From Alphaproteobacteria bacterium (GTDB lineage Bacteria > Pseudomonadota > Alphaproteobacteria > Rickettsiales > UBA998), in contig JAKFYP010000118.1 in assembly GCA_021730835.1 (NCBI GenBank), positions 1 through 8,747 of the forward strand: a DNA stretch of 8,747 bases, given 5' to 3'. Shown here one piece after another: positions 1 through 7,085 of this stretch. The translations under genes and the position numbers were made by a program. Below the pieces are notes generated by a model that worked only from the letters and a program-made list of their open reading frames with translations, did not search any database and was not told the origin of the DNA. Each line of letters opens with the position of its first letter. Position 1 is the first letter of the stretch.

Positions 1-1217
1 GTGCCGAGATCATCGTGCGCTTTCAGGGCGGGCACAATGCCGGGCATACGCTGGTCATCGGCGGCACGACCTATAAACTCAGCCTGCTGCCTTCCGGCGT
101 GGTGCGCCCCGGCAAGATCAGCGTCATCGGTAACGGCGTAGTGATCGACCCGTTCGCCCTTTTAAAGGAGATTGAGAAGGTTCATGCGTTAGGCGTTGAA
201 ATAAATAAAGACAATTTGCTGATTGCCGAGAACGCGCCGCTGATATTGCCCATACACCGCGAGTTGGACGATGTTTCCGAAACGGTGCGCGGCAATGCGC
301 CGATCGGCACGACGCGGCGCGGTATCGGCCCGGCCTATGAGGATAAGGCGGGACGGCGGGCCATTCGCGTATGCGATCTGGCACACCCTGAGCATCTCTC
401 CTTAAAAGTCGAACAGTTACTGGCGCATCATAATATTTTACTTGAAGCGGTGGGCAAGGAAAGGATGACGCCTGAGTCCATTCTCGGCCCGCTGCTGGAA
501 ATCGCCCCTCAAATCCTGCCGCATGCCGTGCCGGTCTGGCGTTTCCTCGATGAGCAACGCCGCGCCGGAAGCCGTATTCTCTATGAGGGCGCGCAAGGGG
601 TCATGCTCGACGTGGATTACGGGACGTACCCTTACGTCACATCCTCCAATACGCTGGCCGGAGCCGCCGCCGCCGGAAGCGGCTCGGCCCCCTCCAGCCT
701 GCATTATGTGCTCGGCATCACCAAGGCCTACACTACCCGCGTCGGCAGCGGGCCGTTCCCGACCGAACTGACCTGCGCCACCGGCAAGCTGCTGGGCGAG
801 CGCGGCCATGAATTCGGCACGGTGACCGGCAGGCCACGGCGCTGCGGCTGGTTTGACGCCGTGCTGGTACGCCAGGCCATTCGCACGGCGGGGATTCAGG
901 GCATCGCGCTGACCAAGCTCGACGTGCTCGACGGGTTCCAGACGCTTTCCATCTGCACCGGCTACCTTTGGGAAGGCAGGCATTACGACTACCTGCCCGC
1001 CTCCGAAATCGCGCAAATGGGCGTGAAGCCGGAATACGAAGTGATGGACGGCTGGCAGGAGAGCACGCAGGGAGCGCGTAGCTGGGCCGAGTTGCCCGCG
1101 CAGGCGATTAAATACATCCGCCGCATTGAGGAGTTGATCGGTTGCCCGGTCGCCCTGCTTTCGACCAGCCCGAAGCGTGAGGATACCATTACCGTTCGTG
1201 ATCCGTTCGCGGCTTAA
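1..1217 (+). CDS. purA: Adenylosuccinate synthetase, 5'-truncated by window edge
   Basis: Adenylosuccinate synthetase makes adenylosuccinate from IMP and aspartate using GTP, the first committed step of AMP synthesis in the cytoplasm. The reading frame is already open at the window edge (first whole codon at 3, reading AEIIVRFQGG) and ends with TAA at 1215-1217. Against the ~430-residue family about 27 N-terminal residues are missing, including the GDEGKGK nucleotide loop; the GTG at 15 is an internal valine, not the start. Visible family motifs are QGGHNAGHT with the catalytic His, IGTTRRGIGPAYEDKAGRR, EGAQGVMLDVDYGTYPYVTSS, KAYTTRVGSGPFPTEL, the aspartate-binding loop GTVTGRPRRCGWFD, TKLDVLDGF and the C-terminal RDPF. 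A small oddity is the segment after TSSNTLAG, which reads AAAAGSGSAPSS where the family usually has a version of GGxATGSGLGP. The gene is convergent with the next one and shares its stop region. Identification is certain. Confidence 0.97.
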   Translation, partial: AEIIVRFQGGHNAGHTLVIGGTTYKLSLLPSGVVRPGKISVIGNGVVIDPFALLKEIEKVHALGVEINKDNLLIAENAPLILPIHRELDDVSETVRGNAPIGTTRRGIGPAYEDKAGRRAIRVCDLAHPEHLSLKVEQLLAHHNILLEAVGKERMTPESILGPLLEIAPQILPHAVPVWRFLDEQRRAGSRILYEGAQGVMLDVDYGTYPYVTSSNTLAGAAAAGSGSAPSSLHYVLGITKAYTTRVGSGPFPTELTCATGKLLGERGHEFGTVTGRPRRCGWFDAVLVRQAIRTAGIQGIALTKLDVLDGFQTLSICTGYLWEGRHYDYLPASEIAQMGVKPEYEVMDGWQESTQGARSWAELPAQAIKYIRRIEELIGCPVALLSTSPKREDTITVRDPFAA

Positions 1218-1837
1218 CTGGCCCCGTCGCCGGGTTCACCGGGTGACAGCAGCTTGCGCACGTCGCTTGGGGTAAGCTCACGGCCTTCGTCCACCACCGG
1301 CGGCATTTCCTCCGCAGGCATCGGGGATGCAGCCCCGGCGGGCGGCTCCATCGCCTGCACCTCCACTGCCAATGATGCTTCCTGTACATCGAAAGCGCCC
1401 GCCCCCTCCGCTTCAGGCAACAGCACTTCATCCGCAGGCGCTATTTCCCGCTCAGGCCCTACCATCCCCGCCATTTCCTGCGGCGAAAACATTTCCAGCG
1501 CCGACATCTCGACAAACGGCTCAAGCGCGGCGTCTTCGAGATCCTCAATGACCAGAAACCGCAGGTCAAAGGCAGGGTTTTCCATATCTATACTGGTCAG
1601 TGCCTTCCCTTCATCGGGCAGCAGCACATATTTTTCCAGCAGGCGCTGGCGCTCATAGGCCATGTTGACGATTTTCACCGGCTTCCCGATGCCGGATTTC
1701 GCGGCGGCTTCACTGGCCGTCGCCGCCTCGACCTCAGCGACCTTCCCATCCGAACCGACCACCTTATAGGAGCCGCCAAAGGATTCAGCTACCCGTGATA
1801 TGGGCAATTCCAGCGATTCAAAAAGCAGATCGGTCAT
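1214..1837 (-). CDS. Hypothetical acidic protein, unrecognised
   Basis: I do not recognise this 207-residue protein. Residues 1-105 look foldable, with mixed charged and hydrophobic stretches such as KVVGSDGKVAEVEAATASEAA, KPVKIVNMAYERQRLLEKYVLL and FDLRFLVIEDLED. From about residue 106 to 187 the chain is acidic and rich in Ala, Pro, Glu and Met with little order expected. It ends with a more helix-like tail, ELTPSDVRKLLSPGEPGD. There is no signal peptide or membrane segment, so it is probably cytoplasmic. The ATG at 1837 is the only reasonable start: an in-frame TGA lies upstream at 1868-1870, and no clear Shine-Dalgarno is visible. It is the last gene of a minus-strand series after the PBP1A-family gene and the PAS_5 gene, 67 bp downstream of the latter, and its stop codon overlaps that of purA by 4 bases. 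The opposite-strand frames across it are low-complexity shadows. That it is a gene is likely; its function is unknown. Confidence 0.75.
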   Translation of the reverse strand: MTDLLFESLELPISRVAESFGGSYKVVGSDGKVAEVEAATASEAAAKSGIGKPVKIVNMAYERQRLLEKYVLLPDEGKALTSIDMENPAFDLRFLVIEDLEDAALEPFVEMSALEMFSPQEMAGMVGPEREIAPADEVLLPEAEGAGAFDVQEASLAVEVQAMEPPAGAASPMPAEEMPPVVDEGRELTPSDVRKLLSPGEPGDGAS

Positions 1838-1904
1838 AAAAGGATATATTGCGTTGAGATCATGGCTTCACGTATCAGGGCGAGGCCGAATTTTGCAGAA
1901 ACTT

Positions 1905-2345
1905 TCAATATTCCTTCCATTTCATGCCGCCGATAATATATCCTACCTCACCGCCCTCGCGGGCCAGCGGCAGGAGAACCGAACGGTAACGCACGATCAT
2001 ATTGCGCGTATTGACCATCTCCCCTTCTTCCACAACGGGCACGCCATCGCCGATTACTTCATTGAACTTATCGGCCAGCGGGGCGCTGGAGGGAAACACC
2101 AGCCGTTCACAAATTTCCTTCTCATCCAGTTCGCCGCCGTAAGCCTCGATCAGCGACCGGCCCAGATAGGTATAGACGAAATCGCCCTTTTCCGTATGAG
2201 TGACCAGAAAGCAACTGTCCCAGATGGCCTCCAGCGCGTCAATGTCTATCTCGCTTTCCATCGGATAGGGCCGAACGCCCCGCAATTCATCCCAGTAAGC
2301 GCGCAGCACTTCGTTGATTCGTTTGCTTTCACCGGTATTTTCCAT
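1905..2345 (-). CDS. PAS_5-family (DUF1388-like) sensory protein
   Basis: This 146-residue protein consists of a single PAS-like domain. The segment YWDELRGVRPYPMESEIDIDALEAIWDSCFLV (residues 17-48) has the layout of the PAS_5 family found in Alphaproteobacteria: a Tyr-Trp near the start, an R-G-x-R-P-x-P turn and an acidic D-I-D pair. It is followed by DFVYTYLGRSLIEAYGGEL (55-73), matching the family pattern of a strand, G-x-x-L and a YG-x-E/D-L turn, then two strands (NMIVRYRSVLLPLA and EVGYIIGGMKW). No output domain, signal peptide or membrane segment is present, so it probably acts by binding a ligand or a partner protein in the cytoplasm. The start is ATG at 2345, with GCGGGA about 6 bases upstream as a weak ribosome site. 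It lies 54 bp downstream of the PBP1A-family gene on the same strand, so cotranscription is likely; a role in envelope sensing is only an inference from this. Confidence 0.85.
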   Translation of the reverse strand: MENTGESKRINEVLRAYWDELRGVRPYPMESEIDIDALEAIWDSCFLVTHTEKGDFVYTYLGRSLIEAYGGELDEKEICERLVFPSSAPLADKFNEVIGDGVPVVEEGEMVNTRNMIVRYRSVLLPLAREGGEVGYIIGGMKWKEY

Positions 2346-2399
2346 TTTTTCCCGCTATGGATATCTCTGAATTGTACCGTGTCTTTCACTCAGTGTCTA

Positions 2400-4634
2400 T
2401 CATCGGCCCGGATATTCGTATTCAATCTTGTCCCTGTCAAATAACTTATCCCAGAAAGAACGGCCCAGATCGACCGAATCGCCGTCATTTCCTGGCTGGC
2501 GAGTCCCTCCCTCCCCTACGGAGCCGGTATTATCCTGCCAGGGCAAGGGCATATCCTCCCTTGCATAGCGCATCGGCAACGGTGTGGGATCGGCATCTTC
2601 CAGCGCCGCTTGCATAAAGCGTTTCCATATCTGCGCCGGGAGCGAGCCGCCGGTTACTTTTGCCGTAGGTGTGGCATCATCGTTACCCACCCAGACCCCG
2701 GCTACCATATCAGGCGTATAACCGATAAACCACGCATCCTTGTAATCCGAGGTCGTGCCGGTTTTGCCTGCCGCCGGGCGTCCGATCGCCGCGCCCCGGC
2801 CCGTGCCGATCGTCATCACGGCGTTGAGCATGTCATTCATCATGGCCACGACTTTTTCCTGAATCACAAGGTAATCCAGCGGCATTTCCCGTTCATAAAG
2901 CAGTTTGTTATCATCCCGCGCCCGGATAGCCCGGATCCCGAAAGGCCGCACCCCCTTGCCGCCCGAAGCCAGATGGGCATAGGCCGTGGTCAGCTCCAGC
3001 GGTGTCACCTCAAGCGCCCCCAGCGCGATGCTCGGGGCGCGCTGCATCCGCGAGGTAATACCGAGCTTGCGCGCTGTGGTAATCACCTGATCGACGCCCG
3101 CCAGTTCGCTCAGTTGCACCGCCACCGTATTGACCGACTCCGCCAGCCCCTGCCGCAGGGTAATCAGCCCGCGATAGCGGCCCGAATAATTTTTCGGCTG
3201 CCAGCTTCCCCGGTGCAACTTTACGGAAATCGGCTTGTCCTCGATCATGAAATCGGGTCTGTATCCCAACTCCATCGCGGTGAGATAGACGAACATCTTG
3301 AAGGAGGAACCGGGCTGGCGTTTGGCCTGCGTTGCCCGGTTAAACTGGCTCTTGCGGTAATTGCGCCCGCCCATCATCGCCGTGATCGCCCCGTCGGGCC
3401 GCATGGCGACCAGCGCCACTTCATGCGCTTTATTTTTCTCCACCGCCCCGGGCGTCATCACCTCGTCAATCGCCCGCTCGGCGGCGGTCTGCATGACCGG
3501 CTCAAGCGTCGTTTCAACGATAATATCCTCCTCGACCTTGCTCAGATATTGCGGGATGGACTCGACGATCCAGTCGGCGAAATAATGCAGCCCCGCCACA
3601 TCATCAGAGATAATCCGCTCGGGAAACTTCAGATCACGCAGCAACGGCTCAACCCGCTCAGGCGCAAGCTTTCCCACCTCCACGAGATTTCGCAGCACCT
3701 CCCGCGTGCGCTTGACGGTACGCTCCGGGCTGGAGGTCGGTGCATAGCGCGAGGGCGCTTTGAGCAATCCGGCAATCATCGCCGCCTCGGGCAGGCTGAG
3801 TTGCCCGACCGGCTTCTCGAAATAATAGCGCGAGGCGGCATCTACCCCGTAATTACCCGCGCCCAGATAGACCCGGTTGAGATAGATGCTGATGATTTCC
3901 TTCTTTGAGAACCGCGCTTCCAGCCAGAAGGCCAGCATCATTTCCTGAATCTTGCGCTTGATGGTGCGCTCGGGCGTCAGGAATACGTTTTTAGCAAGCT
4001 GCTGCGTGATCGTGCTGCCCCCCTGCACGAATGATCCGGCGCGCATATTCACCACCATCGCCCGCGCAATCCCTTGCGGATCCACACCCCAGTGACGATA
4101 AAACCGCCGGTCTTCGGTCGCCAGCAAGGCTTCAACCAGATCCGGCGGCAAATCCTCGTAATGCTGGTATTCACCGTAAATCTGCCCGTATGTGCCGATC
4201 ACCTCGCCGTCAGCCGCCACGATGCGGATGCCGGGAGCTTTATTGGCCGCCCCCAGCCCGCTGATGTCAGGCAAATCGCGGGCGAAATAGAGCAACAGGA
4301 TTCCCCCGAGGATGCAGAGTGTCAGGGCCAGCGAGGCCAGACGGATCAGGGTACGGGTACTAAAAAGCCATTTGAAAAACCGGCGGATACGCGAGGTTTT
4401 TTTCTTGCGCCTGCGCTTTTTTCCCGAAGACGGGGCGCGCCTGACGACCGGGCCAAAAGCACGCGGCGAGACTTTTCCCTCAGCCCCGGCAGGCTTTTTC
4501 GCCTCGGAGGTCAGGGATGGGCCGCTGCGGCCTGCGGAAGGTTTGCGCTTTTTTTTTCGTTTAGTCACCGGTTTTCCCTGCTGGACAAACGCGACGGAAT
4601 CGGGGTAAGCATCTCTATCAGTTTTTTCAGCCAA
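2400..4634 (-). CDS. Class A penicillin-binding protein, PBP1A family (transglycosylase/transpeptidase)
   Basis: This bifunctional inner-membrane enzyme (744 residues) polymerises lipid II into glycan chains and cross-links the peptides in the periplasm. Residues 1-90 are a long, very basic cytoplasmic tail (KRKKKRK, KKRRRKKK). One membrane segment follows at about 95-117. The GT51 domain shows ATEDRRFYRHWGVD with catalytic Glu174, QGGSTITQQLAKN (204-216), and the second Glu246 in KKEIISIYLNRVYLG. The transpeptidase domain has SxxK at 443-446 (Ser443 nucleophile), SVN at 500-502 and KTGTT at 624-628. Little more than 60 residues separate the two domains, so the OB-type insert of E. coli PBP1A (mrcA, ~850 residues) appears absent; the protein is closer to the general PBP1A/ponA-like family. 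The start is uncertain: the frame begins with TTG at 4634, no ATG occurs before residue 195, and an in-frame TAG lies at 4647-4649. It is divergent from cyaY and first of three minus-strand genes. Confidence 0.95.
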   Translation of the reverse strand: MAEKTDRDAYPDSVAFVQQGKPVTKRKKKRKPSAGRSGPSLTSEAKKPAGAEGKVSPRAFGPVVRRAPSSGKKRRRKKKTSRIRRFFKWLFSTRTLIRLASLALTLCILGGILLLYFARDLPDISGLGAANKAPGIRIVAADGEVIGTYGQIYGEYQHYEDLPPDLVEALLATEDRRFYRHWGVDPQGIARAMVVNMRAGSFVQGGSTITQQLAKNVFLTPERTIKRKIQEMMLAFWLEARFSKKEIISIYLNRVYLGAGNYGVDAASRYYFEKPVGQLSLPEAAMIAGLLKAPSRYAPTSSPERTVKRTREVLRNLVEVGKLAPERVEPLLRDLKFPERIISDDVAGLHYFADWIVESIPQYLSKVEEDIIVETTLEPVMQTAAERAIDEVMTPGAVEKNKAHEVALVAMRPDGAITAMMGGRNYRKSQFNRATQAKRQPGSSFKMFVYLTAMELGYRPDFMIEDKPISVKLHRGSWQPKNYSGRYRGLITLRQGLAESVNTVAVQLSELAGVDQVITTARKLGITSRMQRAPSIALGALEVTPLELTTAYAHLASGGKGVRPFGIRAIRARDDNKLLYEREMPLDYLVIQEKVVAMMNDMLNAVMTIGTGRGAAIGRPAAGKTGTTSDYKDAWFIGYTPDMVAGVWVGNDDATPTAKVTGGSLPAQIWKRFMQAALEDADPTPLPMRYAREDMPLPWQDNTGSVGEGGTRQPGNDGDSVDLGRSFWDKLFDRDKIEYEYPGR
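4549..4557 (-). other. Nine-base A homopolymer near the start of the PBP1A-family gene
   Basis: On the coding (minus) strand there is an uninterrupted run of nine A within codons 26-29, encoding part of the Lys/Arg-rich tail TKRKKKRK. It is the most slippage-prone stretch I noticed in this GC-rich window and lies about 80 bases inside the gene. A one-base change would abolish the protein. In the sequence given the frame is intact. Confidence 0.6.
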
Positions 4635-4659
4635 AACCAGCAGAAACTATAGACCTTCC
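4635..4659. promoter_or_regulatory. 25-bp divergent spacer between the PBP1A-family gene and cyaY
   Basis: This is the entire gap between the two outward-reading start codons, TTG at 4634 (minus) and GTG at 4660 (plus). It is too short for two conventional promoters, so at least one must lie inside the opposite coding region. It contains one purine-rich site readable on the minus strand, GGAAGG (complement of 4654-4659). This lies 19 bases from the TTG at 4634 but 10 bases from an in-frame CTG at 4643, which leaves the true start of the PBP1A-family gene open. No Shine-Dalgarno precedes the cyaY GTG. I cannot point to a convincing -35/-10 pair. Confidence 0.35.
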
Positions 4660-5001
4660 GTGGAAATCAGCGAATCCGAATTTCACCGCATGGCCGATGC
4701 CTTTCTGGAGTCGCTGTTTTCACAGATGGACGAACAGGACGAGGCGGGCGTTCTCGATATTGACTACGGCGACGGCATGCTGACCATCACCGAGGATGAG
4801 GCATTCCGCCAGTTCGTCGTCAGCAAGCATAGCGTTTCGCGGCAAATCTGGCTTTCCTCGCCGTTAAGCGGTGGGCTACACTTTTCACCTTCCAAAGAGG
4901 GAAAAAACTGGTGTCTGCCGGATGGCCGCTGCCTTACCGTGGTGCTTTCCGAGGAGCTTAGTATGATCACCGGCGCGGAATTCGTGCTGGAGACGGAGTG
5001 A
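4660..5001 (+). CDS. cyaY: Frataxin-like iron-binding protein CyaY
   Basis: CyaY, the bacterial frataxin, binds iron weakly through an acidic ridge and modulates Fe-S cluster assembly on the cysteine desulfurase/scaffold complex in the cytoplasm. The 113-residue product matches the family throughout. It opens with SESEFHRMADAFLESLF (E. coli opens NDSEFHRLADQLW), continues with an acidic stretch DEQDEAGVLDIDYGDGMLTI (24-43), then the hallmark RQIWLSSPLSGG (61-72), Trp84 in KNWCLPDG, and a C-terminal helix LSEELSMITG. The GTG start is supported because the next in-frame ATG (codon 11) would remove half of the first helix. There is no visible Shine-Dalgarno. The gene is divergent from the PBP1A-family gene and 54 bp upstream of the ABC exporter on the same strand, in the same frame. 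Identification is confident on motif order and length. Confidence 0.93.
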   Translation: MEISESEFHRMADAFLESLFSQMDEQDEAGVLDIDYGDGMLTITEDEAFRQFVVSKHSVSRQIWLSSPLSGGLHFSPSKEGKNWCLPDGRCLTVVLSEELSMITGAEFVLETE

Positions 5002-5055
5002 CCGGGTTTTGAAATCTCCTTTCCTCAGCCTCCCCGGCATGCTACCCAAGGCTCC

Positions 5056-6843
5056 ATGCGACTGACCGGCGAAGTAACACTCCCTGAACGCGGCAAGACA
5101 GCCGGAAAAATCCCCGTGCGCAACATCAAAGCCGCGATTGCTTATCTGGCCCCTTACCGCTGGTGGCTGCTGGCGGCATTCCTCGCCATGCTGGTCACTT
5201 CCTCGACCGTGCTGGCGCTGGGCTACGGCCTGCGCTATTTCGTCGATACCGGCATCGCCAAAGCCGACCCGGAGCGCCTCGGCCACGCCTACCGGCTGTT
5301 TCTGGGCATCATCCTGTTTTACGCCGCAGCGACCTATCTGCGCTTTATCCTGATTGCCCGCATCGGAGAGCAGATGGTGCGCGACTTGCGGCGGCGCTTC
5401 TTCGACGCCCTGAGCGGGCAGGATATTGCTTTCTTTGAGAGCCGCCCGGCGGGCGATCTGCTTTCCCGCCTGAGCACCGATACCGTGGTGCTGCAAACCG
5501 TGCTGACCGGCTCAGTCTTTGTGGCCTTACGGAACATCTTCCTGTTTTGCGGCGGGATCGCGTTGATGCTGTATACCAGCCCGCACCTGACCGCCTACGT
5601 CCTGCTGATCGCCCCGATGGCTATCGCGCCGCTGCTGTTACTGGGCCGCAGGCTGCGCCGCCTTGCCCGCCTGACACAGGAGCGCATCGGTACGCTGACG
5701 ACGCACGGGGAAGAAGCGATTGGCGCGGTGCGCACCATCCGGGCGCTGGCGATGGAGGAACGTTCCCGCCGCCATTTCAGCATGCTGGCGGATGAGGCGA
5801 TGCGTACCGGAATGCGGCGCGTGCATCTCAAAGCGCTACTGGTATCGCTGGTCATCGCCTGTGTGTTCGGCTCGGTGCTGACCGTGCTTTGGGCGGGCGG
5901 CGGGCTGGTGATTAGCGGGCAGATGAGTCCCGGCGAGTTATCGCAATTCCTGTTTTACGCCGTGCTTTCCGCCGGGGCGGCGGGGGCTATCAGCGAAATT
6001 TACGGCGATTTGCAGCAGGCAGCGGGCGCGGCAGGGCGATTGAGTGAATTGCTGGCCATTAAGCCGACCATCACCGCCCCGGCTAAACCTGTGCCCGTGC
6101 CTGAGCCGCTCAGGGGAGAAGTCCGGTTTGACAAGATGGGGTTTTCGTATCCGACGCGGCCCGATACCGACGCCCTGCACGATTTCAGTTTGCATATCGC
6201 CCCCGGAGAGACCGTGGCGCTGGTCGGCCCTTCCGGCGCGGGAAAAACCACCGTCATGCAATTGCTGCTGCGTTTTTACGATCCGAAATCGGGGGGTATT
6301 ACCATTGACGGTATCCCCCTGCCCTCCTTCGATCCGGTGGCCCTGCGCCGCCATATCGGCTATGTGCCGCAGGATCCGGTGATGTTTTCCACCGATGCGT
6401 GGGAAAATATCGCCTGCGGCCTGCTCTGCCCGCGTGAGGCGATTGTCGAAGCGGCCCGCCACGCCGAAGCGCTGGAGTTTCTGGAAGCCATGCCCGAGGG
6501 AATGGCCACGCATCTGGGAGAAAAAGGCGTAAGGCTATCGGGCGGGCAAAAGCAACGCATCGCCATCGCCCGCGCCATGCTGCGCGACCCGCGTATCCTG
6601 TTGCTTGACGAGGCGACCAGCGCGCTTGACAGTGAAAACGAACAGAAAGTGCAGGAGGCGCTCGCCCGGCTGATGAAGGGCCGCACCACGCTGGTTATCG
6701 CCCACCGGCTTTCCACCGTGCGCCACGCCGACCGCATCGTCGTCATGGAGGACGGGCGGATTATCGCAACCGGCAACCACGACGAGCTATTGCATACCTG
6801 CAATCTCTACCATAGACTGGCTGCCATGCAGTTTTCGGGGTAA
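5056..6843 (+). CDS. MsbA-related half-size ABC exporter (permease fused to ATPase)
   Basis: This 595-residue protein is a complete half-transporter expected to work as an inner-membrane homodimer. Residues 1-330 form a type IV exporter membrane domain with about six helices (roughly 36-58, 76-98, 152-172, 178-197, 262-283 and 290-310). The nucleotide-binding domain has Walker A GPSGAGKTT (391-399), Q-loop Gln439 in YVPQDP, signature LSGGQKQR (494-501), Walker B ILLLDEA (514-520) with catalytic Glu519, D-loop SALD and switch His550 in AHRLST. All catalytic residues are present. The sequence fits the alphaproteobacterial MsbA-related family, often annotated only as ABC transporter permease/ATP-binding protein. 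The substrate is unknown; lipid or another hydrophobic compound is a family-based guess. The ATG at 5056 has AAGG just upstream, at short spacing. It follows cyaY by 54 bp and may be cotranscribed. Its stop lies four bases before an inverted-repeat element. Confidence 0.92.
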   Translation: MRLTGEVTLPERGKTAGKIPVRNIKAAIAYLAPYRWWLLAAFLAMLVTSSTVLALGYGLRYFVDTGIAKADPERLGHAYRLFLGIILFYAAATYLRFILIARIGEQMVRDLRRRFFDALSGQDIAFFESRPAGDLLSRLSTDTVVLQTVLTGSVFVALRNIFLFCGGIALMLYTSPHLTAYVLLIAPMAIAPLLLLGRRLRRLARLTQERIGTLTTHGEEAIGAVRTIRALAMEERSRRHFSMLADEAMRTGMRRVHLKALLVSLVIACVFGSVLTVLWAGGGLVISGQMSPGELSQFLFYAVLSAGAAGAISEIYGDLQQAAGAAGRLSELLAIKPTITAPAKPVPVPEPLRGEVRFDKMGFSYPTRPDTDALHDFSLHIAPGETVALVGPSGAGKTTVMQLLLRFYDPKSGGITIDGIPLPSFDPVALRRHIGYVPQDPVMFSTDAWENIACGLLCPREAIVEAARHAEALEFLEAMPEGMATHLGEKGVRLSGGQKQRIAIARAMLRDPRILLLDEATSALDSENEQKVQEALARLMKGRTTLVIAHRLSTVRHADRIVVMEDGRIIATGNHDELLHTCNLYHRLAAMQFSG

Positions 6844-6847
6844 TCAC

Positions 6848-7058
6848 GGAGGTTGGATGATTGGAAATTGGATTATTAGTTTAGCTTAATCATTCCTCGT
6901 TGACCCCCTCACCGCACCCCTCTCCCCCAATGGGGGAGAGGGAGATTGACCCCGCGAGCTTGCGAGCGGATGGTCAATCGGGTGAGGGGAAAAATTTTAA
7001 GTTAAATGATATAGAAAATATGCACACATCAATTCCAATTTCCAATCATCCAACTTCC
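6848..7058. repeat. MITE-like element with ~25-bp terminal inverted repeats
   Basis: The two ends of this 211-bp segment are inverted copies of each other. Bases 6852-6872 (starting GTTGGATGATTGG) match the reverse complement of 7034-7054 exactly over 21 bases, and the match extends outward to 6848 and 7058 with one mismatch. The arms carry a TTGGA-type motif three times. Between them lie a GC-rich multi-hairpin core (6905-6989) and AT-rich stretches unlike the flanking genes. There is no transposase or credible small gene. No target duplication is obvious (TAATCAC left, ATTGCTC right). The element fills most of the 242-bp gap between the ABC exporter and gltB. It could be a non-autonomous mobile element, a BIME-type repeat, or a structured transcript end; copy number in the genome would decide. 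Confidence 0.6.
6905..6989. repeat. Three-stem palindromic core in the exporter-gltB intergenic region
   Basis: An outer stem pairs CCCCTCACC (6905-6913) with GGTGAGGGG (6981-6989). Inside it, CCCTCTCCCCC (6918-6928) pairs perfectly with GGGGGAGAGGG (6932-6942) over an AAT loop. A second inner stem pairs GATTGACC (6944-6951) with GGTCAATC (6972-6979), continued by CCGC/GCGG (6952-6955 and 6966-6969). RNA or single-stranded DNA from here could fold into a cruciform-like three-way structure. No T-run follows on the plus strand (AAAAATTTT comes next), so a classical rho-independent terminator is not well supported, although the stems could still slow polymerase or protect the exporter mRNA end. 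The style is that of dispersed extragenic palindromes in GC-rich proteobacteria. Confidence 0.7.
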
Positions 7059-7085
7059 ATTGCTCACTCTTCCAAGCCACAGCCT

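Noticed and set aside
656..689. Strong hairpin inside purA (GAGCCGC/GCGGCTC with GGCC extensions)
   Set aside because: It falls in a Gly/Ala-rich conserved loop where GCC/GGC codons create such pairing by chance, and the protein length there matches the family.
1800..2444. 214-codon plus-strand open frame opposite the PAS_5 gene
   Set aside because: It is fully antisense to a gene with recognisable family features, has no homology I can see, and spans two gaps of the minus-strand gene series.
2610..3908. 432-codon plus-strand open frame opposite the penicillin-binding protein gene
   Set aside because: Its translation is Arg/His/Pro-rich without domains, typical of the antisense frame of a GC-rich gene whose GT51 and transpeptidase motifs are all intact.
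4999..5058. Possible cyaY-exporter fusion by reading through TGA
   Set aside because: The exporter lies in the cyaY frame with no other stop between, but CyaY ends at its normal length, TGA is used as a stop elsewhere here, and 54 bases is an ordinary gap.
5056..6843. Atm1/ABCB7-like exporter, suggested by adjacency to frataxin
   Set aside because: The pairing with cyaY is attractive, but the membrane domain lacks the Atm1-type pattern after the second helices and reads as the MsbA-related family (QDIAFFESRPAGDLLSRLSTD).
6905..7000. Rho-independent terminator for the ABC exporter
   Set aside because: The stems are strong but no T-run follows on the plus strand; AAAAATTTT follows instead.
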